DNA of 7,928 nt from assembly GCA_002746235.1 (NCBI GenBank), contig NVWJ01000007.1, forward strand, positions 65,346 through 73,273, given 5' to 3'. The notes under the pieces are model-generated. The model searched no databases. It was not told the DNA's origin and saw only the letters and a list, made by a program, of their open reading frames with translations. Position 1 is the stretch's first letter. Each line of letters opens with the position of its first letter. A program made the translations under genes and the position numbers. Of this stretch, positions 1-6,678 are shown in pieces. The DNA is from Planctomycetota bacterium (lineage in GTDB: Bacteria; Planctomycetota; UBA1135).

Positions 1-275
1 TAAAACATTTCCACTTGCAGCGGACCCACTCCTGGAAGGGGGCGGCCTTCTGCGATTTCTAAGGTGGCGGGGCCGACAACATCGTCCGGTTCGAAAATCG
101 GCACTTCTTGACCGCCGGGGCCCATAGGGATTTCTGGAGCTGGAGCGGTCAGCAACACCCATGCCAGCACCGCGAGCAAAAAAACGCCTCCGCCCAACAG
201 CAACATTGGGTTGACGGCTCCGTTTTGCGAGCGGGACGGCTCACGCGGCGGTGTTTTAGGGTTCGGAAGTTGCAC
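1..275 (-). CDS. Membrane-anchored protein of unknown function, N-terminal part (3' end outside window)
   Basis: Not recognised. The reading frame is open from the left edge back to several possible starts, so only the N-terminus is visible. From the GTG at 275 it begins with a polar, proline-rich stretch of about 23 residues (VQLPNPKTPPREPSRS...). A strongly hydrophobic segment follows (LLLGGGVFLLAVLAWVLLTA), then an acidic, proline- and glycine-rich region. This suggests one membrane anchor or uncleaved signal with the rest outside the cytoplasm. Alternative starts are an ATG at 206, directly before the hydrophobic segment with a GGAG about 11 nt upstream, and an ATG at 320, which would overlap the divergent transporter start. 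I prefer 275 because it leaves a 43 bp divergent promoter space. The start is uncertain and the function unknown. Confidence 0.6.
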   Translation of the reverse strand, partial: MQLPNPKTPPREPSRSQNGAVNPMLLLGGGVFLLAVLAWVLLTAPAPEIPMGPGGQEVPIFEPDDVVGPATLEIAEGRPLPGVGPLQVEMF

Positions 276-305
276 CTTCGGTATAGCGACGGGACATGGA
301 AAGGT

Positions 306-311
306 TATCGT
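306..311 (+). promoter_or_regulatory. -10-like hexamer of the cation efflux gene (leaderless)
   Basis: TATCGT fits TANNNT and ends 7 nt before the ATG at 319, so transcription would begin at or next to the start codon. No good -35 element and no usefully placed Shine-Dalgarno were seen. The same geometry precedes other genes in this window. Confidence 0.4.
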
Positions 312-318
312 CCACTGC

Positions 319-1209
319 ATGGAGCTGCCAACCTCCGACCTACTCGGCAAACGCCGATCGAATACCGCCAAAACCACGGTGAAAGTGGCTTTAGGCCTGG
401 TGGTCGTGAAAGCGGTGGCCTTCCTTTACACCGGATCCAGCGGAATCCTCGGGTCGGCACTCGATTCGCTGTTCGATGTGCTCGCCTCGCTGCTGGTTTT
501 ATGGGCCATCATTACCGCCGAGCGCCCTGCCGACGCCGACCATCCTTGGGGGCACGGCAAGGCGGAAGGGCTGGCCGCATTGTTCCAATCGCTGTTCATT
601 TTGGTGAGCGGCTTGGGCTTGGCGGTGCATACGGTGAATCGCTTTTTGCACCACGATGCGTACACCATTGAAATGCCTTGGGTGGGTGTTGGAGTCATGG
701 CGATTTCCAGCGTCGCCACGATTTGGTTAGTACGACGCCTTCAAACCGTCGCGCGTGAAACTGGTTCGCCCGCGCTGGCCGCCGACTCCAAACATTACAC
801 CTCCGACCTAATGATGAACTTGGCGGTCATTGTCGGCCTAGCTTTAGGTTGGCTGCTCGATGGCGCGACCTGGCCTGACTTGGTGGTCGGAGTTGGAATC
901 TCTTTATTAATTCTCAACACGGCGCGCGAAGTGTTCTTGTCCTCGGTCGAGATTTTAATGGACCGCGGTTTGCGTCCGCGTGAAGCTGCTGCAATTTTGG
1001 AATCAGTCGCAAGCTTTGCCCCGCAAGTCGCTGGTTTCCACGATTTACGCAGCCGACATTCGGGTGCCGATATTTTCTTGGAATTGCATCTGGACCTTGA
1101 CCGCCACATGAGCTTTGTAGAAGCCCATGATTTAAGCGAAGAAGTGGGAGCTGCGATTGAAAAAGCCTTGCCGAACAGCATGGTCACGGTTCACGCCGAC
1201 CCACTTTAA
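319..1209 (+). CDS. fieF: Cation diffusion facilitator, FieF-type divalent metal/proton antiporter
   Basis: Inner-membrane exporter of divalent cations (Fe2+, Zn2+ and similar), driven by proton antiport, of the CDF family. At 297 residues it has the normal length. The transport site is complete: Asp49 and Asp53 in helix 2 (SALDSLFD), and His159 and Asp163 in helix 5 (KHYTSDLMMN). The second site also matches E. coli FieF, with Asp72, His75 and His79 (ADADHPWGHGKAEG). The C-terminal cytoplasmic metal-binding domain is recognisable from FHDLRSRHSG to the terminal VHADP, and holds further histidines. The ATG at 319 is chosen because it gives family length and sits 7 nt after a -10-like hexamer. 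The frame is open back to an ATG at 211, but that would overlap the divergent gene. It ends 24 bp from the convergent bamA. The family is certain; the exact metal (Fe, Zn, Cd, Co) cannot be read from the sequence. Confidence 0.93.
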   Translation: MELPTSDLLGKRRSNTAKTTVKVALGLVVVKAVAFLYTGSSGILGSALDSLFDVLASLLVLWAIITAERPADADHPWGHGKAEGLAALFQSLFILVSGLGLAVHTVNRFLHHDAYTIEMPWVGVGVMAISSVATIWLVRRLQTVARETGSPALAADSKHYTSDLMMNLAVIVGLALGWLLDGATWPDLVVGVGISLLILNTAREVFLSSVEILMDRGLRPREAAAILESVASFAPQVAGFHDLRSRHSGADIFLELHLDLDRHMSFVEAHDLSEEVGAAIEKALPNSMVTVHADPL

Positions 1210-1233
1210 GGCTAAATCAAAGCTTCCGCGGGA

Positions 1234-2355
1234 CTACTTTTCGTTTTCGCGGTCGACGGCAAAAGGTGCTGCACGTTGTGCAAGCTTGTCGCCGTATCGC
1301 ACACCTTCCGCAAGCGCCCGACGTACTTCAATGTAGTCGGCCTGACGACTTTCCTTCGGCGCGCGATGAAAAGTGCGGAAACCTAAGCGGCCTTCGGTCA
1401 TCATGTTGAGACCCATCCAAGCGCGGTTGGTTTCTTTATTGCGGTCCCAGTGTTGCAGCTTGTGTTTGCGTAGTTGCTCTAGCGCATAGGTAGTGCAATC
1501 GGGAAGGGTGAGCGCGAGTTTGCCACATAGATTTTCGACCTCGCCATCGAGCAAGGTGAAATCGGTTTCGGCTAATTTCATTTGCGCTTTACCTTGCTTG
1601 AGATCATCGCCGGTATGCGGTTTACCGTAAAGAGATCGACCGTAGGCATCGGTGATGAAATCGGTGATGACTAGTGGGTTCACAATGAAATCACCGTCGA
1701 TTTTTAGCACTGGGGCGATCTCGTTGATGAGGCCTAGATGAAGTGCTTCATGTGCGGTCCATGTTTCGCACAGGGTGCTGGACTCTACCGCTTTGGCATA
1801 GCCTACGAAAAGTGGCAGCATATCGGAAGAGCCTCCAACCGGCGCAGAACCGTGCTTTGGACCGGCTTGTCCGAAGCGCGCGGTATCGGCAGAGACGGTG
1901 AAGTCGCACGCAATACCGAGTTCTTGACCGCCGCCAATGCGCATGCCGTTGACGCGGTTGATGACCGGTTTATCGCACGCCATAAGTGTGGAAATGCAAT
2001 CCACGAACAAGCGGATGTAGCGCTTGTACTCATCGGGCCGCCCGGAGTAATGGTCGCTGTACTCGGCAAGATTTCCGCCGGTGCAAAACGCTTTATCCCC
2101 TACTGCAGTCAACACTACATTTTGTACGCGCGGATCGTTGCTCGCGCGACGCACTGCCAGAATCAACTCGGCCACTGCACGGGTGCTATAAGAGTTAAAC
2201 TGCTTTGGATTGTCTAGCCAAATCCAAACATTGAACAAGTCATCGACCACTTTGCCGTCGGGCAAAATCAGTGCGCGCTTTTCATAACGAATCGCTTCAA
2301 ACTGGTAGTCGGAAACCAACTCATGGTCGGCAAAAAGGGATGTGTCGTCGCTCAT
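1234..2355 (-). CDS. bamA: 6-oxocyclohex-1-ene-1-carbonyl-CoA hydrolase (BamA/Oah)
   Basis: Crotonase-superfamily enzyme. In anaerobic benzoyl-CoA degradation it adds water to 6-oxocyclohex-1-ene-1-carbonyl-CoA and hydrolytically opens the ring to 3-hydroxypimeloyl-CoA, in the cytoplasm. At 373 residues it matches the long Oah subfamily (about 375), not ordinary enoyl-CoA hydratases (about 260). Subfamily-like stretches, recalled from known Oah proteins, are LDNPKQFNSY (47-56), GDKAFCTGGN (86-95), DKPVINRVNGMRIGGGQELG (128-147), ARFGQAGPKHGSAP (159-172) and NRAWMGLNMMTEGRLGFR (310-327). The AFCTGGN and IGGGQELG loops correspond to the crotonase oxyanion-hole regions. The ATG lies 2 bp after the gcdH stop with no clear Shine-Dalgarno, which suggests coupled translation in a gcdH-bamA operon. 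No BamR- or BamQ-type genes or benzoyl-CoA reductase genes are in the window. The family call is strong; use of benzoyl-CoA by this organism is inference. Confidence 0.92.
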   Translation of the reverse strand: MSDDTSLFADHELVSDYQFEAIRYEKRALILPDGKVVDDLFNVWIWLDNPKQFNSYSTRAVAELILAVRRASNDPRVQNVVLTAVGDKAFCTGGNLAEYSDHYSGRPDEYKRYIRLFVDCISTLMACDKPVINRVNGMRIGGGQELGIACDFTVSADTARFGQAGPKHGSAPVGGSSDMLPLFVGYAKAVESSTLCETWTAHEALHLGLINEIAPVLKIDGDFIVNPLVITDFITDAYGRSLYGKPHTGDDLKQGKAQMKLAETDFTLLDGEVENLCGKLALTLPDCTTYALEQLRKHKLQHWDRNKETNRAWMGLNMMTEGRLGFRTFHRAPKESRQADYIEVRRALAEGVRYGDKLAQRAAPFAVDRENEK

Positions 2356-2357
2356 GC

Positions 2358-3530
2358 TTATTTGTAGGCTGGGATTCCGGTGACCGCGTGGCCGAGGATC
2401 AAGGTGTGAATTTCGTGAGTGCCTTCATAGGTCAACACGGTTTCTAAATTGCAGGCATGACGCCCAGAATGGTATTCCAAAGTGATGCCATTCGCGCCAA
2501 GCAAAGTGCGTGCTTCTCGTGCAATGTCCAAAGCCATTTTCACGTTGTTGCGTTTCGCTAGCGACACTTGATCGGGACGCATGGTGCCCGCCTCTTTCAT
2601 GCGACCCAAACGCCACGCCAACAATTGCGCCTTAGTGATTTCCGATGCCATGTCGGCAATCTTCGCCTGAGTGAGTTGATAACCCGCGAGCGGTTTATCG
2701 AAAATCATACGCTGCTTGGTGTAGCTCACCGCCTCGAACAAGCACGCTTGCGACGCGCCCACCACGCCCCATGCGATTCCATAACGCGCTTGGGTTAGAC
2801 ACATGAGCGGGCTTTTCAGACCACTGGCTTTCGGCAAACGATTCGCTTCTGGAACGCGCACGCCATCCAACACTAACTCGGATGTCACCGAACATCGCAA
2901 CGACCATTTGTGCTTCTGCTCGGGCGCGGAGAAGCCATCACTATGACTATCGACGATGAATCCTTGCACAACGCCGTCATCGTCCTTGGCCCACACGATG
3001 GCAATGTCGCTGACCGTGCCGTTGGTAATCCACATTTTGCGGCCATCCAAAATCCAATCGCTGCCATCGCGGCGACAACGACTGCGCATGCCTCCAGGAT
3101 CAGAACCGAAGTCGGGCTCGGTCAGACCGAAACATCCGATGATCTCGCCAGTGGCCAAACGCGGCAGATACTCCTTCTTCTGCTCCTCCGAGCCAAACTC
3201 GAGAATCGGGTACATAACCAGGGAACCTTGCACCGAAGCAAAAGAGCGCAGGCCGGAATCGACACGCTCAATTTCTTGGCAGATTAGCCCGTACGCCACC
3301 GCATTGAGTCCTGCGCCACCATACTCCTCGGGGATCGCCGGACCGAGCAATCCCATTTTCCCCATTTCAGGAATAAGGTGATTCGGGAAAGTGCCATCCT
3401 CCCAGTGTTGACCAATAATCGGCATCAGGTGGTCTTCGCACCACGCACGAGTTTGGTCGCGCACCATGATCTCCTCTTCCGAAAAGAGGTCGCTGACATT
3501 GTAGAAATCGAGTTCCTGAAAACGGTTCAT
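2358..3530 (-). CDS. gcdH: Glutaryl-CoA dehydrogenase (FAD, probably decarboxylating)
   Basis: Acyl-CoA dehydrogenase that oxidises glutaryl-CoA and decarboxylates the product to crotonyl-CoA, passing electrons to ETF. At 390 residues it is full length. The catalytic base is Glu369 (LTYEGTHEIH). The FAD/substrate loop is GCFGLTEPDFGSDPGG (132-147), followed by the KMWITNG motif (165-171). Residues lining the glutaryl carboxylate pocket in the human enzyme appear conserved: Glu88, Arg95, Ser96 and Tyr368 here (human Glu87, Arg94, Ser95, Tyr369), in ERVDSGLRSFASVQGSLVMY. This favours the decarboxylating type. The ATG at 3530 (MNRFQELDFY) is chosen because it gives family length. An upstream in-frame ATG at 3716 adds 62 residues unlike the family and runs into the divergent gene. 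It is first in an operon with bamA, and glutaryl-CoA is made downstream of the BamA product. Lysine or tryptophan catabolism is an alternative role. Confidence 0.94.
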   Translation of the reverse strand: MNRFQELDFYNVSDLFSEEEIMVRDQTRAWCEDHLMPIIGQHWEDGTFPNHLIPEMGKMGLLGPAIPEEYGGAGLNAVAYGLICQEIERVDSGLRSFASVQGSLVMYPILEFGSEEQKKEYLPRLATGEIIGCFGLTEPDFGSDPGGMRSRCRRDGSDWILDGRKMWITNGTVSDIAIVWAKDDDGVVQGFIVDSHSDGFSAPEQKHKWSLRCSVTSELVLDGVRVPEANRLPKASGLKSPLMCLTQARYGIAWGVVGASQACLFEAVSYTKQRMIFDKPLAGYQLTQAKIADMASEITKAQLLAWRLGRMKEAGTMRPDQVSLAKRNNVKMALDIAREARTLLGANGITLEYHSGRHACNLETVLTYEGTHEIHTLILGHAVTGIPAYK

Positions 3531-3563
3531 GTGTACATCGGCACCACGCCGCCGAGAGGCCGA

Positions 3564-3570
3564 TAGAATA
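3564..3570. promoter_or_regulatory. Possible overlapping bidirectional -10 element between gcdH and the IDH-like gene
   Basis: In the 69 bp divergent gap, TAGAATA reads as TAGAAT on the plus strand and TATTCT on the minus strand, so both strands carry a TANNNT hexamer at the same place. Each would give a short 5' leader of about 20-30 nt (to the ATG at 3600 and to the ATG at 3530). No convincing -35 elements or Shine-Dalgarno sequences are visible on either side. This is pattern-based only. Confidence 0.3.
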
Positions 3571-3599
3571 CTCGGTCCTTCCGACCTCGGAACCCTGTC

Positions 3600-4646
3600 A
3601 TGAGCCCAGCTGAAACCCTCGATCTTGCCGAATTTCACGGCGACGGCATCTCTGCCGAACTCTCCGCCGCCGTCCACTTCATCGCCGAGCGTATGCCGAT
3701 GGAAGTGCGTTTTCACGACGTCGACCTGAGCCTAGAGCGCCGCGCGACCGATGCTGAAGCTTCCTACCAAGAGGCTGAAGCTGCAATCCGCAAGTACGGC
3801 GTGGCGATTAAGTATCCCACCACTACCGACATTGAGAGCCCTAATAAAGTGTTGCGCGATCGTTTCGATTTTTCGGTGATTCACCGCCCAGTCACCAGCA
3901 TTCCTGGAGTGAAAACGCGCTACAACGGTGTGGTGAACCTCAACATCGTCCGTATTGCAGTCGGTGGAACTTATGAAGACGCTGGCCGACGGATTGGTTC
4001 GGAAGCTGCCGTTTCGGTGCGGGTAATTGAGCGTCGCCCAAGTTTCCAAGCTGCCAAGTTCGCTTTTGAACTCGCGCAAAAGTTGGAATGTGGGGTGTGG
4101 AGTGCTTCCAAATACACCATTCAACGCGCTACCGACGGCCTATTCGAAGAAGTGGTTGCCGGCGTGGCGAAGGACTATCCAGAGGTCGAACACAAGGTTG
4201 AACTGTTCGATGCCCTGCTCGCCAAGCTCATCATGAAGTCTGAGGACTACCAAGTGGTGGTCACGCCAAACGAGTACGGCGACTTCCTGTCTGACACCGC
4301 ATGCGGCATGATTGGTTCGATTGGTCTTGGAGCCAGTGCTTCTTACAGCTTCGATGACGCTGGGAACGTGACTCTCGCCATGTTCGATCCGGCTGGCGGC
4401 ACCGCTCCAGATATTGCCGGCAAAGGATTGTGTAATCCATCCGCTGCGCTGTGGGCTTTTGGCATGTTGCTCGAGCACCAAGGATTCCGCGCACTCGGTG
4501 GCGCTCTGAACGATGCCGTCCGCGATGCGATTTCGGCTGGCAAAACTACCGGCGACCTCGGCGGCAGCATGGGCACCATGGAATTCACCGAAGCGGTTTG
4601 GGAAGCGATGGCCGCCCGCCTGACCGGTGGTGTGAAAGCCAGTTAG
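3600..4646 (+). CDS. Isocitrate dehydrogenase-like beta-decarboxylating dehydrogenase, predicted NAD-dependent
   Basis: Member of the isocitrate/isopropylmalate dehydrogenase family, 348 residues. Aligned by eye with E. coli IDH, the tricarboxylate pocket is intact: Ser80, Asn82, Arg86 and Arg96 (SPNKVLRDRFDFSVIHR), then Arg118 and Tyr125, equivalent to Ser113, Asn115, Arg119, Arg129, Arg153 and Tyr160. The catalytic Lys171 lies in SASKYTIQ. The metal aspartates are Asp204, Asp228 and Asp232 (GDFLSD). In the cofactor loop, PAGGTAPDIAGKG (264-276) has Asp271-Ile272 where NADP enzymes have Lys-Tyr, which predicts NAD. The normally conserved His of HG[ST]AP is Gly266. Substrate is most likely isocitrate, so a TCA-cycle role; homoisocitrate or another 2-hydroxy-3-carboxylate acid is possible. 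It begins 69 bp from divergent gcdH, has no upstream in-frame start before a stop at 3564, and ends with tandem TAG TGA stops. Confidence 0.82.
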   Translation: MSPAETLDLAEFHGDGISAELSAAVHFIAERMPMEVRFHDVDLSLERRATDAEASYQEAEAAIRKYGVAIKYPTTTDIESPNKVLRDRFDFSVIHRPVTSIPGVKTRYNGVVNLNIVRIAVGGTYEDAGRRIGSEAAVSVRVIERRPSFQAAKFAFELAQKLECGVWSASKYTIQRATDGLFEEVVAGVAKDYPEVEHKVELFDALLAKLIMKSEDYQVVVTPNEYGDFLSDTACGMIGSIGLGASASYSFDDAGNVTLAMFDPAGGTAPDIAGKGLCNPSAALWAFGMLLEHQGFRALGGALNDAVRDAISAGKTTGDLGGSMGTMEFTEAVWEAMAARLTGGVKAS

Positions 4647-4668
4647 TGAACTCTAATTTAGTGATTTG

Positions 4669-4691
4669 CGGGGCGAGCGATGGCCGCCCCG
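4669..4691 (+). terminator. GC-rich hairpin after the IDH-like gene, possible terminator
   Basis: A 7 bp perfect stem (CGGGGCG at 4669-4675 with CGCCCCG at 4685-4691) and a 9 nt loop lie 22 bp after the stop at 4646 and before the next promoter. There is no T-run after it, so it is not a classical intrinsic terminator. It could be a U-tract-independent one or simply a GC-rich inverted repeat. Confidence 0.3.
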
Positions 4692-4706
4692 GAATCCCCG
4701 CCACGC

Positions 4707-4712
4707 TAAGCT
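4707..4712 (+). promoter_or_regulatory. -10-like hexamer of the glycosyltransferase gene (leaderless)
   Basis: TAAGCT fits TANNNT and ends 6 nt before the ATG at 4719, placing transcription start at the start codon. No Shine-Dalgarno is present in the short interval, and no TTGACA-like -35 was seen. Confidence 0.45.
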
Positions 4713-4718
4713 GTCGCC

Positions 4719-5849
4719 ATGCTCAATGTTGGATTTGACATTCGCCCGGCGCTGTTCGATTACGCGGGCATCGGGCGCTACGTGCGCGAGTTAAGCACCG
4801 CTCTCACCAAGATGGATGAGGGTGAGGCGCCCTTCCTCGAAATGTTCGCACCTTCGTGGCGCGGTGGACGGCAGATTCCTCCGGGTTTGGAGGCGCGTCG
4901 TCACAAAATGAATCTCGGCTGGCTGCCGGGCCGCGTGATGGACAAAATCGCGCAACTGCCAGGCATGGACGCCGGCCGTTTCCCCGCCAAGGTCGATGTC
5001 TTCCATTGGACCGACTACACCTACCCCACCGTGCGCAGCTCCGCCAAGGTGATGACTTTGCACGATGCCGCTTTTGTGGCCGATCCAAAGTTCCACGGTT
5101 GGGATACTTCGATTTTGCTCGACCGGGTGCGTCGCGCTTTGCATTCCGCCGACCGGATTATCGTGGTGTCGGAACCCGGCCGTTTTGATGCGGAGCTACT
5201 CGGTGCGCAGTCTGAAAAAGTTGTAGTGGTGCCGCACGGAGTGAGTCCGTATTTCCGCCCGCCAGAAAAGGAACTCACCGACAGTGGCTTTCTGCTGACC
5301 GTCGGCACTCTTGAACCGCGCAAAAACTTCATCCGCAGTTTGCGCGCCATGGAACAAGCATGGGATCGCGACCTTGCCCCCGATTGGGTGATTGTTGGTC
5401 GACCAGGTTGGGATCATGAAAAGTTCTTGCGGCGTATGGAAGCTTCCAGGCATCGTAAGCGGATCCGCTGGGTGCAAAGCGTGACCGATACCGAGTTACT
5501 GCGTTACTACCAGGGTGCGTTGGCGCTGCTATTTCCATCCTTGCATGAAGGATTTGGCTTGGTGGTTCTGGAAGCCATGGCGTGTGGAACTCCGGCGATT
5601 GTTGGCGATCAAACCGCGCCGGCATGGGTTGCTGGTCATGCGGGTATGCGCGTGGATCCGAAATCGATCGATTCCATTTCCGAAGGCATTGAACGCATGG
5701 TTTCCGAAAACGCGTGGCGCAAGCAAGCGGCTGCGGTTGGTCTGATACGTGCTAAAGAATTCACTTGGGCTAAGGCTGCTAAAGAAACCGTTGCGGTTTA
5801 TGAAGCCGCCGTCGCTGAATACAAAGAAACCGCAGGAACGCTCGCATGA
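4719..5849 (+). CDS. Family 4 (GT-B fold) glycosyltransferase
   Basis: Cytoplasmic or membrane-associated retaining glycosyltransferase that moves a sugar from a nucleotide-sugar donor to an acceptor, probably in cell-surface glycan synthesis. It has 376 residues, normal for GT4. The N-terminal Rossmann-like half starts with NVGFDIRP and the glycine-rich YAGIGRYVREL loop (15-25), then VFHWTDYTYP (94-103). The C-terminal donor half opens with LLTVGTLEPRKNF (192-204), typical of this family. It carries the EX7E signature as Glu277 and Glu285 in LHEGFGLVVLEAMACGTP. No transmembrane segment is evident. Donor and acceptor cannot be read from the sequence. It has its own likely leaderless promoter, and its stop overlaps the start of the next gene by 4 bp, so the two are probably translated together. 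Confidence 0.9.
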   Translation: MLNVGFDIRPALFDYAGIGRYVRELSTALTKMDEGEAPFLEMFAPSWRGGRQIPPGLEARRHKMNLGWLPGRVMDKIAQLPGMDAGRFPAKVDVFHWTDYTYPTVRSSAKVMTLHDAAFVADPKFHGWDTSILLDRVRRALHSADRIIVVSEPGRFDAELLGAQSEKVVVVPHGVSPYFRPPEKELTDSGFLLTVGTLEPRKNFIRSLRAMEQAWDRDLAPDWVIVGRPGWDHEKFLRRMEASRHRKRIRWVQSVTDTELLRYYQGALALLFPSLHEGFGLVVLEAMACGTPAIVGDQTAPAWVAGHAGMRVDPKSIDSISEGIERMVSENAWRKQAAAVGLIRAKEFTWAKAAKETVAVYEAAVAEYKETAGTLA

Positions 5850-6115
5850 TGTCTCCCTTATTACTTCAAGTTGGCAGTTCGACCATCGCCTATTCCCTTG
5901 GTGGATGGGGCGTTGCCTTTGCCCTCGGCCAGCTTCTGGTCAACATTTTCTGCGCTGTCGGCGTTGCGAATGCGACTCAACAACGAGAGGCGCAAAGCCG
6001 CAGCTTAGTTTTGGTTCCGCGTTGGGTGTGGATTGTCGGCACCTTCTTCAGCGGACTGGTCGGTGTTTTGATTTACTGGGCCGTGCACGAATCTACGCTT
6101 AGTCGCGAGAGTTAG
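5846..6115 (+). CDS. Small two-helix membrane protein, function unknown
   Basis: 89 residues, no family recognised. Two hydrophobic segments are clear: about residues 18-41 (GGWGVAFALGQLLVNIFCAV...) and 59-80 (RWVWIVGTFFSGLVGVLIYW...). A polar loop with several Gln/Arg residues (ATQQREAQSRS) separates them, and the tail is short and charged. The start overlaps the glycosyltransferase stop (ATGA at 5846-5849). A second ATG directly follows at 5849, so the protein may begin with either methionine. The coupling suggests it works with, or is at least made with, the glycosyltransferase, for instance as a membrane partner, but nothing in the sequence proves this. It ends 4 bp from the stop of the convergent FHA gene. 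Confidence 0.75.
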   Translation: MMSPLLLQVGSSTIAYSLGGWGVAFALGQLLVNIFCAVGVANATQQREAQSRSLVLVPRWVWIVGTFFSGLVGVLIYWAVHESTLSRES

Positions 6116-6119
6116 GCGT

Positions 6120-6671
6120 CTACAACGAGCCCGCCAAGAAGCGGATACCCACCACCACGCCGTACATCACGCCGATGCATGCGGCGAAAATGAGGACCTG
6201 AATGCCGAGCGGTTGCTGGCTAAGGTCGCCTAAACCACGGGAGCGGCCATCGCCGGTCATTTCACGGCGTAAACGGGCGCGAGCGCGATCGGTTTCCGAC
6301 ACCTTCGATGCTGGTTTTACATCGGCGGTTGGGGTTGGAGCGACGGGTGCGGCGGTTGCCGGTGCGGCGGAGGAAGAAGGAGGTCCGGCCGGTGCGGCGG
6401 CTTCCCCGACAACATCGAAGGCGACGGCGCCGAGAGTGACTAAATCTCCAGGGCGAATGAGGAAGCGATCCTTGCGCTGCCCGTTTTGGAAGATGCCATT
6501 GGAGGAGCCGAGGTCGATCAACTCAAAGGCGCGGCCGGTTTGCTTTACTTCGGCGTGACGTCGGGAGATGCTGCCATCGTCCACGGTCGCCTCGCAGCTG
6601 GCCAAACGACCAAACACCATGCCATCGACCAAGTCGAAGTTCTCTCCGGTTTCGCGGCGGCGCAGTTCCAT
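6120..6671 (-). CDS. FHA-domain protein with Ala/Pro linker and C-terminal membrane anchor
   Basis: 183 residues. An N-terminal forkhead-associated domain (about 1-88), a phosphothreonine-binding module, shows its usual residues: Gly21-Arg22, Ser36-Arg-Arg-His39 (SISRRHAEV), Ser57-Asn58-Gly59 (LGSSNGIF) and Asn63-Gly64. A low-complexity Ala/Pro/Thr linker follows (about 90-120), then a charged, Arg-rich helix-like stretch (127-146). One hydrophobic segment near the C-terminus (about 156-178, QVLIFAACIGVMYGVVVGI...) leaves only a few residues after it. This looks like a tail-anchored protein displaying the FHA domain to the cytoplasm, probably recruiting a Thr-phosphorylated partner of a Ser/Thr kinase. 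No kinase is in the window. The ATG at 6671 is 7 nt after a -10-like hexamer. It is divergent from the ABC operon and convergent with the small membrane gene. Confidence 0.88.
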   Translation of the reverse strand: MELRRRETGENFDLVDGMVFGRLASCEATVDDGSISRRHAEVKQTGRAFELIDLGSSNGIFQNGQRKDRFLIRPGDLVTLGAVAFDVVGEAAAPAGPPSSSAAPATAAPVAPTPTADVKPASKVSETDRARARLRREMTGDGRSRGLGDLSQQPLGIQVLIFAACIGVMYGVVVGIRFLAGSL

Positions 6672-6678
6672 GGCCCAT

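Noticed and set aside
211..318. N-terminal extension of the cation efflux protein from an upstream in-frame ATG
   Set aside because: The extra 36 residues do not resemble the family, overlap the divergent membrane protein gene, and would place the start ahead of the likely promoter.
108..671. 187-codon frame overlapping the divergent gap and fieF
   Set aside because: It conflicts with the well-supported fieF frame, and its translation is Arg/His/Gly-rich as is usual for off-frame reading.
1226..1252. Short inverted repeat CCGCG/CGCGG at the fieF-bamA convergence, as a terminator
   Set aside because: Only a 5 bp stem with a 17 nt loop and no proper T-run in either direction; too weak to call.
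1738..2217. 159-codon open frame antisense to bamA
   Set aside because: It lies fully inside a gene with strong protein-level support, and its translation shows no recognisable domain or normal composition.
3531..3716. 62-residue N-terminal extension of glutaryl-CoA dehydrogenase
   Set aside because: It is antisense to the start of the IDH-like gene, has no family similarity, and the ATG at 3530 gives normal length.
6202..6558. 118-codon open frame antisense to the FHA gene
   Set aside because: A shadow of the Ala/Pro-rich linker codons; low-complexity translation with no support.
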